Under the pieces are notes generated by a model. The model was given only the letters and a program-made list of their open reading frames with translations, made no database searches and had not been told where the DNA came from. Made by a program: the position numbers and the translations under genes. From CALELF01 sp045617925 (GTDB lineage Bacteria; Synergistota; Synergistia; Synergistales; Synergistaceae), in assembly GCA_045617925.1 (NCBI GenBank), contig JAZLJR010000029.1, positions 1-25,090 of the forward strand: a stretch of 25,090 nt of DNA, written 5' to 3'. Below, in pieces: positions 1 to 8,179 of the stretch; position 1 is the first letter of the stretch; each line of letters starts with the position of its first letter.

Positions 1-40
1 ATTATTCAGTAACGACTACTTAATACTTAATTGCAATAAA

Positions 41-73
41 AAAAAAGATGAAGCTTGTGCTTCATCTTTTTTT
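41..73 (-). terminator. Rho-independent terminator after ddl
   Basis: An inverted repeat pairs AAGATGAAGC with GCTTCATCTT around a TTGT loop and is flanked by A and T runs, so it can act in both directions. On the minus strand it sits 9 nt beyond the ddl stop and closes the long envelope operon. The remaining bases 1-40 show no gene or motif. Confidence 0.85.
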
Positions 74-82
74 ATTTGTAAA

Positions 83-1018
83 TTATCGTTTGAGTGCAAA
101 TGATCTTTCTATGACTTGTTGTAGAAATTGTGGAAATTCAAGTCCAAATGCTCTAGCAGCTTTTGGAACTAAGCTAGTAGCGGTCATACCCGGTGCTGTG
201 TTTGCTTCTAAAGCGTAAATTTCGTTGTCTTGTGTTAAACGGAAATCTATGCGTGAGTATACGTTGCATGATAGTGCTTTGTGAGCTAAAACGGCTTGCT
301 TCTGCAGTTTATCTGTTATTTCATTTGAAAAATCCGCAGGGCAAATATATTCTGTTGCACCCTTTGTATATTTGTTAGTATAGTCATAATAACCGGTCTT
401 TGGCTTTATATGAATAACTGGCAAGGCAAAAGGCGTATTTTGGTCATCTTCAAAAACAGGGACAGTTACCTCTTCCCCTTCTATATACTCTTCAACTAAC
501 GCAAACTCTTCGTTTTGACAGGCTAAATTCAGAGCTGAAATATATTCGTCAATAGAAGTAACTGTGGAACAAGCTACTGTGCTACCACCAGTATTTGGTT
601 TAACAAAAATTTTTTTGTGATTTTCTAAAAAACCTTGTGCCAAATTAATGTTGGGTGCTTTTATTGATGCAATAAAAGAAGCTGGTGTTTTAATTCCAAC
701 GTCACTCAGAAGAGGCTTAGACATAAATTTATTCATTGCTACTGCACTTCCAATTACGCCACTACCAGTGTAGGGAATACCGGCAGCCTCACAAATGGCT
801 TGAATTATACCGTTTTCTCCCCAAGAACCGTGTAGCGCTATGAAGACGCCATCAGCATTATTTGCTCTATACAAATTAGGCAAAGAGAGAGGATCTGTAA
901 TATCTGAAAAAATTGGATTGTAACCGATAGATGCAAGTGCTTCTGTGACTGCCTTGCCTGAGTTAAGAGATACCTCTCTTTCTGGACTGGTTCCTCCTGC
1001 TAAAACAAGTATTTTCAT
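83..1018 (-). CDS. ddl: D-alanine--D-alanine ligase
   Basis: This ATP-grasp enzyme joins two D-alanines in the cytoplasm to make the dipeptide end of the peptidoglycan precursor. The 311-residue length is normal for Ddl. Visible motifs are the N-terminal GGTSPEREVSL loop, HGSWGENG near residue 63 (family HGxxGEDG), the YDYTNKY loop whose tyrosine is typical of D-Ala rather than D-lactate ligases, the SRIDFR strand and the C-terminal EANTAPGMT metal/ATP segment. The ATG is preceded by AAGGAAGG at good spacing. It is the last gene of the minus-strand operon, 31 nt after lptD, which fits cell-envelope assembly. I see nothing missing. Confidence 0.96.
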   Translation of the reverse strand: MKILVLAGGTSPEREVSLNSGKAVTEALASIGYNPIFSDITDPLSLPNLYRANNADGVFIALHGSWGENGIIQAICEAAGIPYTGSGVIGSAVAMNKFMSKPLLSDVGIKTPASFIASIKAPNINLAQGFLENHKKIFVKPNTGGSTVACSTVTSIDEYISALNLACQNEEFALVEEYIEGEEVTVPVFEDDQNTPFALPVIHIKPKTGYYDYTNKYTKGATEYICPADFSNEITDKLQKQAVLAHKALSCNVYSRIDFRLTQDNEIYALEANTAPGMTATSLVPKAARAFGLEFPQFLQQVIERSFALKR

Positions 1019-1049
1019 AATATCTTCCTTCCTTATGCCATGTATTCAA

Positions 1050-2879
1050 TTATTTGTTTATAATTGATGATGGCACAGCATAATATCCGGCATCATCACC
1101 GCCACCAAATGATAGCTTATGTTCAGGTTTAGCATTTATGAAGAACGTAAGACCAAACTTTAAATCGTAATTGGTGTAATATTCCTTGCACCAAAGCTGA
1201 AATGTCATGCAATGGCGTATGAAAGTTAAAATATATCTCATTTCGGCTAAATGATTAGTAACGGCATCGTAACCACCGCGCAGTGCAAGAAACCATTTAT
1301 TGTTTGAATCTCCAAAAGGTAGTCTAAGAGCAACGGACTGAAAAATGTCACAATTATCTTCGTATCTATCCCAACTCATAGGGGAGAAACCTTGAACGTT
1401 ACGCCAATAATAGGCCGAATTAAGTTGAAAAACTCCTATTTGATAGTTAAGACCAACCCAAGCATTCCATACTTGTTGAGTTTTGTCGTAACTGGAATAA
1501 TGATAACGCATGAAGCTAGCTCCAACATAGGGTGAGAATATTGAAATCTTCCACGCTGAGGGAGTCGTAAATTGTGCACCATAGCCTAGACGTTCAAACC
1601 ATGGGGCATCATCTTTACCGTAATCACTTTCTTGATATTTTCCCCACGCAGCCTTTAAATTAATCTTTCCAAAATTTCCGTTGTATAAATATGGGGTAGT
1701 TATTGTAAATTCAGGCTTTCTTGACAAGTTGTGGTCAACATCTTCTTCACCTATTCTCATACGAGTAGACAGCAATTCGTATTTCGTCATACGAAGCGTG
1801 GCATTCCAGCCATTTTTCGAGAAATTTAAGCCATACTCAGGTCTCCAACGAATAACATCGTCGCGTTTATTATATAGTCTGTTTAGCTGTCCATATAATT
1901 CTAAACCATCAAGTATATCGACAGCATAGCGTAACTTAGCTTCGAATTTTGGTGTAGAGGAAAAAGATCTAAACCAAGCCATTCCCCAAATATCGAGTTT
2001 TCCGAAATCATCAAGATCAAATTGACCTTGTAAACCGACACCGCCACGTAGATCAGAATCATAGCCAACGGTTGGGTTCAATTTGCGCTTTGATCTACCT
2101 GTAGAAATATTGAATGGATAAACAAACAAGAGCTTCTTGCCATAGTATAAACGAGGACGTTTTATAATTGTTGATTCACCTGGTATAACTACAACCTGTT
2201 TTGTCTCTAGATGATAGTGTGGATGTTCGGCGTTGCAGGAAGTTACATTAGCATTTTTCCATACTGAAACCGAAGTATTAGGATTAAGACGCTTTGATCT
2301 AGATGTTGGAACATAGCCTAAGTGTGTTGCTTCTGTGTGCTTGAGAGCAATAGCACTTTTTGCCGTAAAAAACATTTTATCAACTTCGCCATGTGGTGTT
2401 AAAAGTTCACCTCTCCCTAGATTTGCATCATAACGCAGTTGATCGCCTCTTAGCTCTGTCTTAGCATCTTTTATCACTATTTCTTGATTGTCAGACGGAG
2501 AATAAGCTTCCACTAAATTTAAATCTGTATAGTACACAATTTTTTCAGCGGTTATTGTAACACTTCCGTCCGTTACAGTTGCATTACCTGTTGCAGTAGC
2601 TACTGCATTCGTTTCATCAAATGTTACGAGATCTGCATCAAGAGTAACTTCATTTTTCTCAGTTAGTAAACGATTTTTTTTCTTTTCAGCTCTATACTCG
2701 GTATCTAATTTTTTTTGAATTTCGCTATCAAAAATCCTTCTTTGAGAAATGTCATTTGGATCTTCAGCTAGATCTTCACTTAAATAACCATCACGTGCAT
2801 ATGTAGTGTGGGAGAATATACATAAAAATAAATTGGAAAGTAATACTAGAAGAAGCAATGTTATTTTTTTTCTTTCCAT
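1050..2879 (-). CDS. lptD: LPS-assembly outer-membrane protein LptD (OstA family)
   Basis: This is the predicted outer-membrane beta-barrel that inserts lipopolysaccharide into the outer leaflet. A signal peptide covers about residues 1-28 (charged MERKK, a Leu-rich core, cleavage after TYA). Residues about 75-185 repeat the beta-jellyroll pattern shared by LptA/OstA N-domains. The rest is rich in alternating aromatic beta strands, as in a barrel. Cysteines occur in a conserved-looking SCNAEHPHYHL segment near 215 and near the C-terminus. At 609 residues it is much shorter than the roughly 780-residue E. coli protein, a size I would expect for a diderm Firmicute. It overlaps lptC by 19 nt, and a GGGGG ribosome binding site lies inside lptC. 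Partner LptE is not in the window. Confidence 0.85.
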   Translation of the reverse strand: MERKKITLLLLVLLSNLFLCIFSHTTYARDGYLSEDLAEDPNDISQRRIFDSEIQKKLDTEYRAEKKKNRLLTEKNEVTLDADLVTFDETNAVATATGNATVTDGSVTITAEKIVYYTDLNLVEAYSPSDNQEIVIKDAKTELRGDQLRYDANLGRGELLTPHGEVDKMFFTAKSAIALKHTEATHLGYVPTSRSKRLNPNTSVSVWKNANVTSCNAEHPHYHLETKQVVVIPGESTIIKRPRLYYGKKLLFVYPFNISTGRSKRKLNPTVGYDSDLRGGVGLQGQFDLDDFGKLDIWGMAWFRSFSSTPKFEAKLRYAVDILDGLELYGQLNRLYNKRDDVIRWRPEYGLNFSKNGWNATLRMTKYELLSTRMRIGEEDVDHNLSRKPEFTITTPYLYNGNFGKINLKAAWGKYQESDYGKDDAPWFERLGYGAQFTTPSAWKISIFSPYVGASFMRYHYSSYDKTQQVWNAWVGLNYQIGVFQLNSAYYWRNVQGFSPMSWDRYEDNCDIFQSVALRLPFGDSNNKWFLALRGGYDAVTNHLAEMRYILTFIRHCMTFQLWCKEYYTNYDLKFGLTFFINAKPEHKLSFGGGDDAGYYAVPSSIINK

Positions 2880-3409
2880 GTAATTTTTCCCCCGTTAGGC
2901 ATTTCACATGTTTTTTCATTCTCAAGGAGAACAGCTGAAGTTGTTTTTATCGTAATTTCACTGCTTTCCGCAGCGACATCGCCATTAAATTTCCATGTTT
3001 TTCTTTGAGCTTCAAAAGAAAGATTTTTAGCAGTTATGTTATATATATTACTTTTTTGTTTAGATAAAAGCTTAGCGTCTTCAAAATGAAATATTTGATT
3101 TTCTAGATGATAGCTTCCTGATTTTGCGTTAATGTTTGTTTGCTCATTCTCTCCAGTGACTAAAGCGTCAATATTTGTGGCTGAGATTAATTGACCTTTT
3201 TTATTAGTTTGAGGTGATGAAACTTTCCACAATTTATCACCAATCTCACGTTCAAAAGATATTCCATTTACCGTAAGCTCAGGTTGTGCCGGTTTATTAG
3301 CTATGTCTTCAGTGAGGTCTAAATGCAAATCTCGCCATAACATAATAATAATCAATAGTATCAAGAAAATTGCGAGATATAATAATGATTTTTTTTTGTT
3401 AAGCTTCAT
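2861..3409 (-). CDS. lptC: LPS export bitopic periplasmic protein LptC
   Basis: The product has 182 residues: a lysine-rich N-terminus, one membrane helix (about residues 8-25) and a periplasmic domain of repeated beta strands of the LptA/LptC jellyroll type (for example ISATNIDALV and NITAKNLSFEA). LptC links the LptBFG transporter to the periplasmic bridge and passes LPS towards LptD, encoded immediately downstream with a 19-nt overlap. The start ATG lies 8 nt after the previous stop in an A/T-only stretch without a recognisable Shine-Dalgarno, so translation may depend on ribosomes finishing the upstream gene. Sequence conservation in LptC is low. The call rests on topology plus position next to lptD. 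Confidence 0.8.
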   Translation of the reverse strand: MKLNKKKSLLYLAIFLILLIIIMLWRDLHLDLTEDIANKPAQPELTVNGISFEREIGDKLWKVSSPQTNKKGQLISATNIDALVTGENEQTNINAKSGSYHLENQIFHFEDAKLLSKQKSNIYNITAKNLSFEAQRKTWKFNGDVAAESSEITIKTTSAVLLENEKTCEMPNGGKITWKEKK

Positions 3410-3417
3410 TTATTTTA

Positions 3418-4665
3418 TTAATTTTGTTGTTGTGGCTGTGGTGTAACAGTTGATGCACCTTGTGGAATTGTATCTTTGGGAGTGACTATTGGTGTAATTG
3501 ATGCAGGTATTTTATAGCCAATGGCATTTACAGTATCTTCTGTATTTACAAATAATACTGTGCCTGCCTGTAGTTGTCTATCATTACCACGAATAAAGAA
3601 ACCACCCACTAAGCCAACTGGGCCTAGTATCAATGCACCTGCTAAGCTAGTAGCAGCGGCACCAGCAATAGGTAAATAGGCTTCTGTTGCTTTTTTTGCT
3701 TCAGTTCCAATACCAAGTTTAACTGTTGATGGACCTAATATTTCAAGTGTATCGATCTCAATATCAATTTTTGAGGAGCGTCCAAACATTCCTGGTAAAT
3801 TCACCTTAGTTACATGTCCTAATATGCGACTACCAGCTGGTGCGACTAACACGTCACCTATCATAATTGGTTCAGCCGTAGCTAATGCAATAATGTCCCC
3901 TTTTTTAACTGTCCTAACAGTTAATGTTTGTGTAAGCATAGCTTTGACAACAGTACCCTTTGGAACTTCTACAGGTGCGAGTGTTATGCCCTCTGGTAAA
4001 AGCTGAGCATATATCTTCTCCAAACGAGGTAAAATGGCACCACCTTGTGTGTTACCGTTTAAGATAACCTCGAGATGCTCAATACGCTTTATGAGTGACA
4101 TACTTGGGTGTATCTTTTGCTCCAGTGCCCATTCTGCAATTGATGTTTTGAAAAGTAGTGAAGGTTGATTGCCCATACTTTTTTCTAGGAATGCTAATAG
4201 ACTGGTTTGTCTTTCAGTTATGCTTCCAGGAAGATCTCTTCCAAAAACGACAGTTTCAATAGCATGAAGGCGTTCAATTAAACCACCAGAATTGACATTA
4301 CCATATACGATTGTTTCAACTCTATCCAAGATTTCAAAAGCTGGTCTTGCATTAGGATCAGTTGGAGTTACTTTTGCTTCATTTTCGGTAGAAAGTGTTT
4401 TTGTAATGGTTTCTTGTTGTGGAGCGGTATTCTCTATGGGTTGAGATTGATTGTTATCTTCAGTAGATTGCGATTGAGAGGTATCTTGTGACTCAGATGA
4501 ATCTGCTTTTGGAATTACAATAGGTTTTACCTTTTGGGTAGCAGCAGGTGGAGTAGTTGTTGAAGTTTGAGTTTGGGGTGTGTCCGCAGCCTGTGCTACA
4601 GAAATAAATGGTAGTGATGTAAATGTAAGTGTAAAAATCAACAAAAAGGAAATATGTTTTTTCAT
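3418..4665 (-). CDS. Secreted protein with helical repeats and a TrbI/VirB10-like C-terminal domain, function unknown
   Basis: The product has 415 residues and begins with a clear signal peptide (cleavage near AQA, residue 26). Residues about 28-105 are a Thr/Ser/Gln/Pro-rich disordered stretch. Residues about 112-215 hold two or three copies of a degenerate unit with the pattern RxExxVxGxxxxGxxxxR (RVETIVYGNVNSGG, AIETVVFGRDLPGS, HLEVILNGNTQGG). From about 232 a beta domain starts with VPKGTVVKAML and contains APAGSRILGHV, which resembles the GxxI/PaGSxxxG core of TrbI/VirB10 conjugation proteins. A Gly/Ala-rich hydrophobic segment (YLPIAGAAATSLAGALILG, near 330) follows. It is encoded between pyrG and lptC, with AAGGAG before the ATG. 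A periplasmic or outer-membrane role in envelope assembly is inference only. Confidence 0.75.
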   Translation of the reverse strand: MKKHISFLLIFTLTFTSLPFISVAQAADTPQTQTSTTTPPAATQKVKPIVIPKADSSESQDTSQSQSTEDNNQSQPIENTAPQQETITKTLSTENEAKVTPTDPNARPAFEILDRVETIVYGNVNSGGLIERLHAIETVVFGRDLPGSITERQTSLLAFLEKSMGNQPSLLFKTSIAEWALEQKIHPSMSLIKRIEHLEVILNGNTQGGAILPRLEKIYAQLLPEGITLAPVEVPKGTVVKAMLTQTLTVRTVKKGDIIALATAEPIMIGDVLVAPAGSRILGHVTKVNLPGMFGRSSKIDIEIDTLEILGPSTVKLGIGTEAKKATEAYLPIAGAAATSLAGALILGPVGLVGGFFIRGNDRQLQAGTVLFVNTEDTVNAIGYKIPASITPIVTPKDTIPQGASTVTPQPQQQN

Positions 4666-4682
4666 AATGAGTTCTCCTTAAA

Positions 4683-6278
4683 TTAATAATTGTTTTTTAT
4701 TTTAAGTGCTTGTGCTATAAAACTTGAAAAAAGAGGGTGTGGTCTTACAGGGCGAGATAGATATTCAGGTAAAAATTCGACTCCAACCATCCAAGGAAGA
4801 TTTGTATTTTCTATTATATCAACTGCATTAGTATTTTCGTAAATACCAGAGATTATCATGCCAGCATTTTGGAACTTCTCAATGTAATTATTATTAAACT
4901 CATAACGGTGACGATGTCGCTCTGTTATCTCATCTGCTGCATATATGTCATGGGCTTTCGTTCCATCCTTTAATTTGCATTTGTATGCTCCAAGCCTTTG
5001 CTGGGGTTCTGAAGAATTATCGTTATGTAAAATATGAAATAATGGGGTAGAAGTAACGATGCTTGTATCAGAAAAATAAGCATCTGGTAAATTTAGAACA
5101 TTTCTTGCAAATTCAATTGCCATTGCTTGCATACCAAGCCCAATACCTAAGAATGGTATCTTGTTCTCTCTAGCATATTTACATGCCTTAATTTTTCCTT
5201 CAACGCCTCTTGTGCCAAAACCGGAGGGCACTAGAATTGCATCTGCATCACCTAGCAACTCTGGTGCATCAGCATTTTCCAGTGTTTCTGCACCGATATT
5301 TTTTACCTTAATTTTTGCTCCAAGGTGAACTCCAGCGTGCAACAAGGCTTCATCTACTGATATGTAAGCATCCTTGACTTCTGTATATTTCCCGACCAAG
5401 GCAACTGTAATTTCTTGCTGTCTAGTCTCGTATTTTTTCAAAAAGTCTTCCCAATCTGCAAGATCAGGCTCATTTTGTGTAGATAAACCTAGTTTTTGTA
5501 GTACTAGAGTGTCAAAATTTTGTTTATGAAGTGTTATTGGAATTCTGTAAATTGTATCTGAATCTAAAGCCTGAAAAACAGAATTTTCTGCTACAGAACC
5601 AAATAAAGCAATTTTTTGTCTAAGGTCTTCTGGAACTTCCATTTGACTTCTGCAAACGATTATGTCTGGCTGAATTCCAATTCGTCTAAGTTCATTAACA
5701 CTATGCTGTGTTGGCTTTGTCTTAAGTTCTCCACTTGCTGCAATATATGGAACAAGTGTTACGTGGCAATAAAGAATGTTTTCCCTGCCCACACGTGAGG
5801 AAAGTTGTCTAATTGCTTCAAGATAAGGTAGCCCCTCTATGTCACCCACGGTGCCACCAATTTCAGCAATAACTATATCTCTTCCCTTGCCAACTCTTTC
5901 AATTCTATCTTGAATTTCATTGGTGATATGCGGAATTACTTGAACAGTTGTTCCACCATATCCTCCAGATCTTTCACGACTAATTACAGTGCTGTATACT
6001 TTACCCGTTGTGCAACTATTTTCACCTTTAATTGTTTCATCAATAAAACGTTCATAATGTCCAAGGTCAAGATCTGTTTCTGCTCCATCGCATGTCACAA
6101 AAACCTCACCATGTTGATATGGACTCATTGCGCCAGCATTTACATTGATATATGGATCCATTTTTAGAATAGAAATATTGAATCCTCTGCGTTTTAAAAG
6201 TACACCAAGTGAAGCTGCTGTTATCCCCTTACCTAAAGAGGAAACAACGCCTCCAGTTACAAAAACATACTTAGTCAT
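4683..6278 (-). CDS. pyrG: CTP synthase with apparently inactive glutaminase domain
   Basis: CTP synthase aminates UTP with ATP, normally drawing ammonia from glutamine in its C-terminal class I glutaminase domain. The 531-residue length is normal. The synthetase half (1-265) is well kept: P-loop SSLGKGI, DPYINVNAG, MSPYQHGEVFVT, EIGGTVGDIEGLP and KTKPTQHSVNELR. In the glutaminase half the nucleophile motif GICLGMQ reads GIGLGMQ (codon GGG at 5139-5141, residue 380), and the FHPE catalytic histidine reads FLPE (codon TTA at 4770-4772, residue 503). The oxyanion PGGFG is PSGFG (residue 352) and E. coli Glu403 is Asp404. RHRHRYEFNN and the catalytic Glu (505) remain. The enzyme should therefore need free ammonia. 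The ATG has AAGGAG at good spacing and sits in the middle of the envelope operon. Confidence 0.95.
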   Translation of the reverse strand: MTKYVFVTGGVVSSLGKGITAASLGVLLKRRGFNISILKMDPYINVNAGAMSPYQHGEVFVTCDGAETDLDLGHYERFIDETIKGENSCTTGKVYSTVISRERSGGYGGTTVQVIPHITNEIQDRIERVGKGRDIVIAEIGGTVGDIEGLPYLEAIRQLSSRVGRENILYCHVTLVPYIAASGELKTKPTQHSVNELRRIGIQPDIIVCRSQMEVPEDLRQKIALFGSVAENSVFQALDSDTIYRIPITLHKQNFDTLVLQKLGLSTQNEPDLADWEDFLKKYETRQQEITVALVGKYTEVKDAYISVDEALLHAGVHLGAKIKVKNIGAETLENADAPELLGDADAILVPSGFGTRGVEGKIKACKYARENKIPFLGIGLGMQAMAIEFARNVLNLPDAYFSDTSIVTSTPLFHILHNDNSSEPQQRLGAYKCKLKDGTKAHDIYAADEITERHRHRYEFNNNYIEKFQNAGMIISGIYENTNAVDIIENTNLPWMVGVEFLPEYLSRPVRPHPLFSSFIAQALKIKNNY

Positions 6279-6315
6279 TTTTGCTCTCCTTTTACCTATA
6301 TAAATTTTTGCAAAT

Positions 6316-7680
6316 TTATTTTAAATAATTAAACGGATTACGTGGAACTCCATTTACACGGACTTCAAAATGTAAATGACTACCTGTTGCTCGTCCCGTA
6401 GTTCCAACAGTACCTATAAGTTGTCCTGCACCAACAGATTCCCCAGAACGGGCAACAAGACGAGTGCAATGAGCATATATTGTTTTTATACCATTGAGAT
6501 GGGTAATTTCGACAGTTTTTCCATAACCATTACGCCAACCAGAAAATGTGACTCTACCTGGAGCTGAAGCATATATGGGAGTGCCACGCGGTGCTCTTAG
6601 ATCTATTCCAGCGTGAAAAGCAGTCCGTCTTCTGCTTCTTCGGAACGGATTTCGTCTTACACCAAATCTGCTGGACAAAGCAATTCTTGACCTAAGTGGC
6701 CATGTAAAATATCCTTTCCAGCGGGTTACCTTACCTTCTGATACGGAGACGTACCTCTGTATTTTCCTACCACGCCGTGTGGTTATTTCTACCTTGACCA
6801 GTTTTTCCTTTGCAGCACGAAGCTCCTTTGCACCGGGCAAAAATAATCGTTCACCTATTCGCAATTTATCAGAAGTTTTACCATTAGCAACGAGTATGTT
6901 TTTTTTAGGAATATTATAGCGTTTCGCTATACCAGAAATTGTATCACCTTTTGCAGTTTTTATAAATATTCCTGTCATATTTGGAATACGTAATGTAATA
7001 CCTACCTTTAGATTTGAACCGTCTTTAGTCAGTACATCCTGATTGGCGGCAAGTATTGTTTTAGTTGAAACTCCATAATCCCTAGCAATGTTCCAAAGTG
7101 TCTGACCTTCTTTAACCTTGTGAGTAGAGTAGGTTAATTTGTTAGCTGATTTAAGTTGCACTTCGTCTGTTGTAGGTGTTTGGGAAGAACCTTCATAGGC
7201 TAATAACATTTTTTGAGTTAAGTAATCTTCGCCCTTGTCTTGAAAAAGAAAATCATAAAATTCATCAATCGGTGTCTTAGGTTGTGAGACAACTGAAACA
7301 TGTAAAGATTTTAGCTTCTGCATATCTTCCTCTGTTAGGTAGCCACCATTTCTAGCAAGTGCATCATAAAGGAATAGTTCAAATTCTCCAATGTTAGGTA
7401 AATGATGTATCTCACCAAGGTTGAGATCAGTTTCTTCAACTTTTAGTTCTGATTTTTTTGTTAATTCATCTGATTCAGAGATATCAACTGTATAAAAGCC
7501 AGAAGCTTGATTTGTTGATGCTACGTCAACAGTATAATTAGGGTTTAGCCAACTAACTCCCATACGCTCAGCGTAATTTATTGACACCAACAAGGCTACT
7601 ACATAAAGTAAAACAAAACTTGCAGCAGCTAAAAGCTTCTTTTTATTCTTGAAATAGGAAAATTTAAAATAGCTTTTCAA
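6316..7680 (-). CDS. Membrane-anchored M23 peptidoglycan endopeptidase with two LysM domains
   Basis: I place the start at the TTG at 7680 because AAAAAGGA lies 7 nt before it. A longer reading from another TTG at 7707 overlaps the previous stop and lacks a ribosome binding site. This gives 454 residues: one membrane helix (about 16-34), an uncharacterised region, LysM modules near 188-232 (HKVKEGQTLWNIA) and 239-281 (KTAKGDTISGIAKRYNI), a basic Arg/Lys stretch, then a lysostaphin-type M23 domain near 350-450. The zinc site appears complete: HAGID, YAH and HLHFE. M23 enzymes cut peptide cross-links in peptidoglycan, and LysM binds the glycan. With its anchor it should act in the periplasm, in growth or division. 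Some M23 proteins only activate amidases, but the full metal site favours activity. Confidence 0.9.
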   Translation of the reverse strand: MKSYFKFSYFKNKKKLLAAASFVLLYVVALLVSINYAERMGVSWLNPNYTVDVASTNQASGFYTVDISESDELTKKSELKVEETDLNLGEIHHLPNIGEFELFLYDALARNGGYLTEEDMQKLKSLHVSVVSQPKTPIDEFYDFLFQDKGEDYLTQKMLLAYEGSSQTPTTDEVQLKSANKLTYSTHKVKEGQTLWNIARDYGVSTKTILAANQDVLTKDGSNLKVGITLRIPNMTGIFIKTAKGDTISGIAKRYNIPKKNILVANGKTSDKLRIGERLFLPGAKELRAAKEKLVKVEITTRRGRKIQRYVSVSEGKVTRWKGYFTWPLRSRIALSSRFGVRRNPFRRSRRRTAFHAGIDLRAPRGTPIYASAPGRVTFSGWRNGYGKTVEITHLNGIKTIYAHCTRLVARSGESVGAGQLIGTVGTTGRATGSHLHFEVRVNGVPRNPFNYLK

Positions 7681-7693
7681 TTTTCGATCCTTT

Positions 7694-8149
7694 TTATGAA
7701 ACAACAAAAGAAATTTGCTTTAACAAATCATCACCTAAGAAAATTTTTACACAATATGCACCTTTGGGGAGGTAAGAACCCTTATTTGCCAGTAAAGCTA
7801 CAGAGCGATTACCGTCGGTTTTGGATAACTTTAACAAATCATCAGTTACTTGTCTATCGTTGTAGTACCAAACTACCCTAAGGGTTAGACCAGGGTTTGC
7901 ATTAGAGTAATCAAAGCAAAGTATTAGGCGGTCAGTAGTTTTTGTTTCCCCTTTTATAACATCTATCGGTGCCATGTCTCTGTCTAAATTTTTACATACA
8001 ATAACATTACCAAGTGCAAATTGAGTCACAGAAGTTGTGTAAACAAGTAAAAAGAGCAAAACACAGACAAACAAAGCGGAGATAATGGCTATGTTTCGTT
8101 TATTGATTTTATTAATTATCTGTTTGAATGATTTTATAAGCATTATCAA
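7694..8149 (-). CDS. Small membrane-anchored protein of unknown function
   Basis: This 151-residue product is unrecognised. It has a lysine-rich cytoplasmic N-terminus, one membrane helix at about residues 20-39, and an outside domain of about 105 residues with beta-strand patterning (LTLRVVWYYNDRQV, YCVKIFLGDDLLKQISFVV) that resembles an Ig-like or carbohydrate-binding-like sandwich. Two cysteines in that domain (VIVCKN, ILCFDY) are close together. The first codon used here is TTG at 8149, with AAGG 7 nt before it. An ATG two codons later (8143) is the alternative. The gene ends 13 nt before the M23 peptidase start, so the two are probably cotranslated and may work together at the cell wall. 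That link is inference. Confidence 0.7.
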   Translation of the reverse strand: MIMLIKSFKQIINKINKRNIAIISALFVCVLLFLLVYTTSVTQFALGNVIVCKNLDRDMAPIDVIKGETKTTDRLILCFDYSNANPGLTLRVVWYYNDRQVTDDLLKLSKTDGNRSVALLANKGSYLPKGAYCVKIFLGDDLLKQISFVVS

Positions 8150-8179
8150 TTATAAACCTTGTAATGTTAAAGGTATGGA

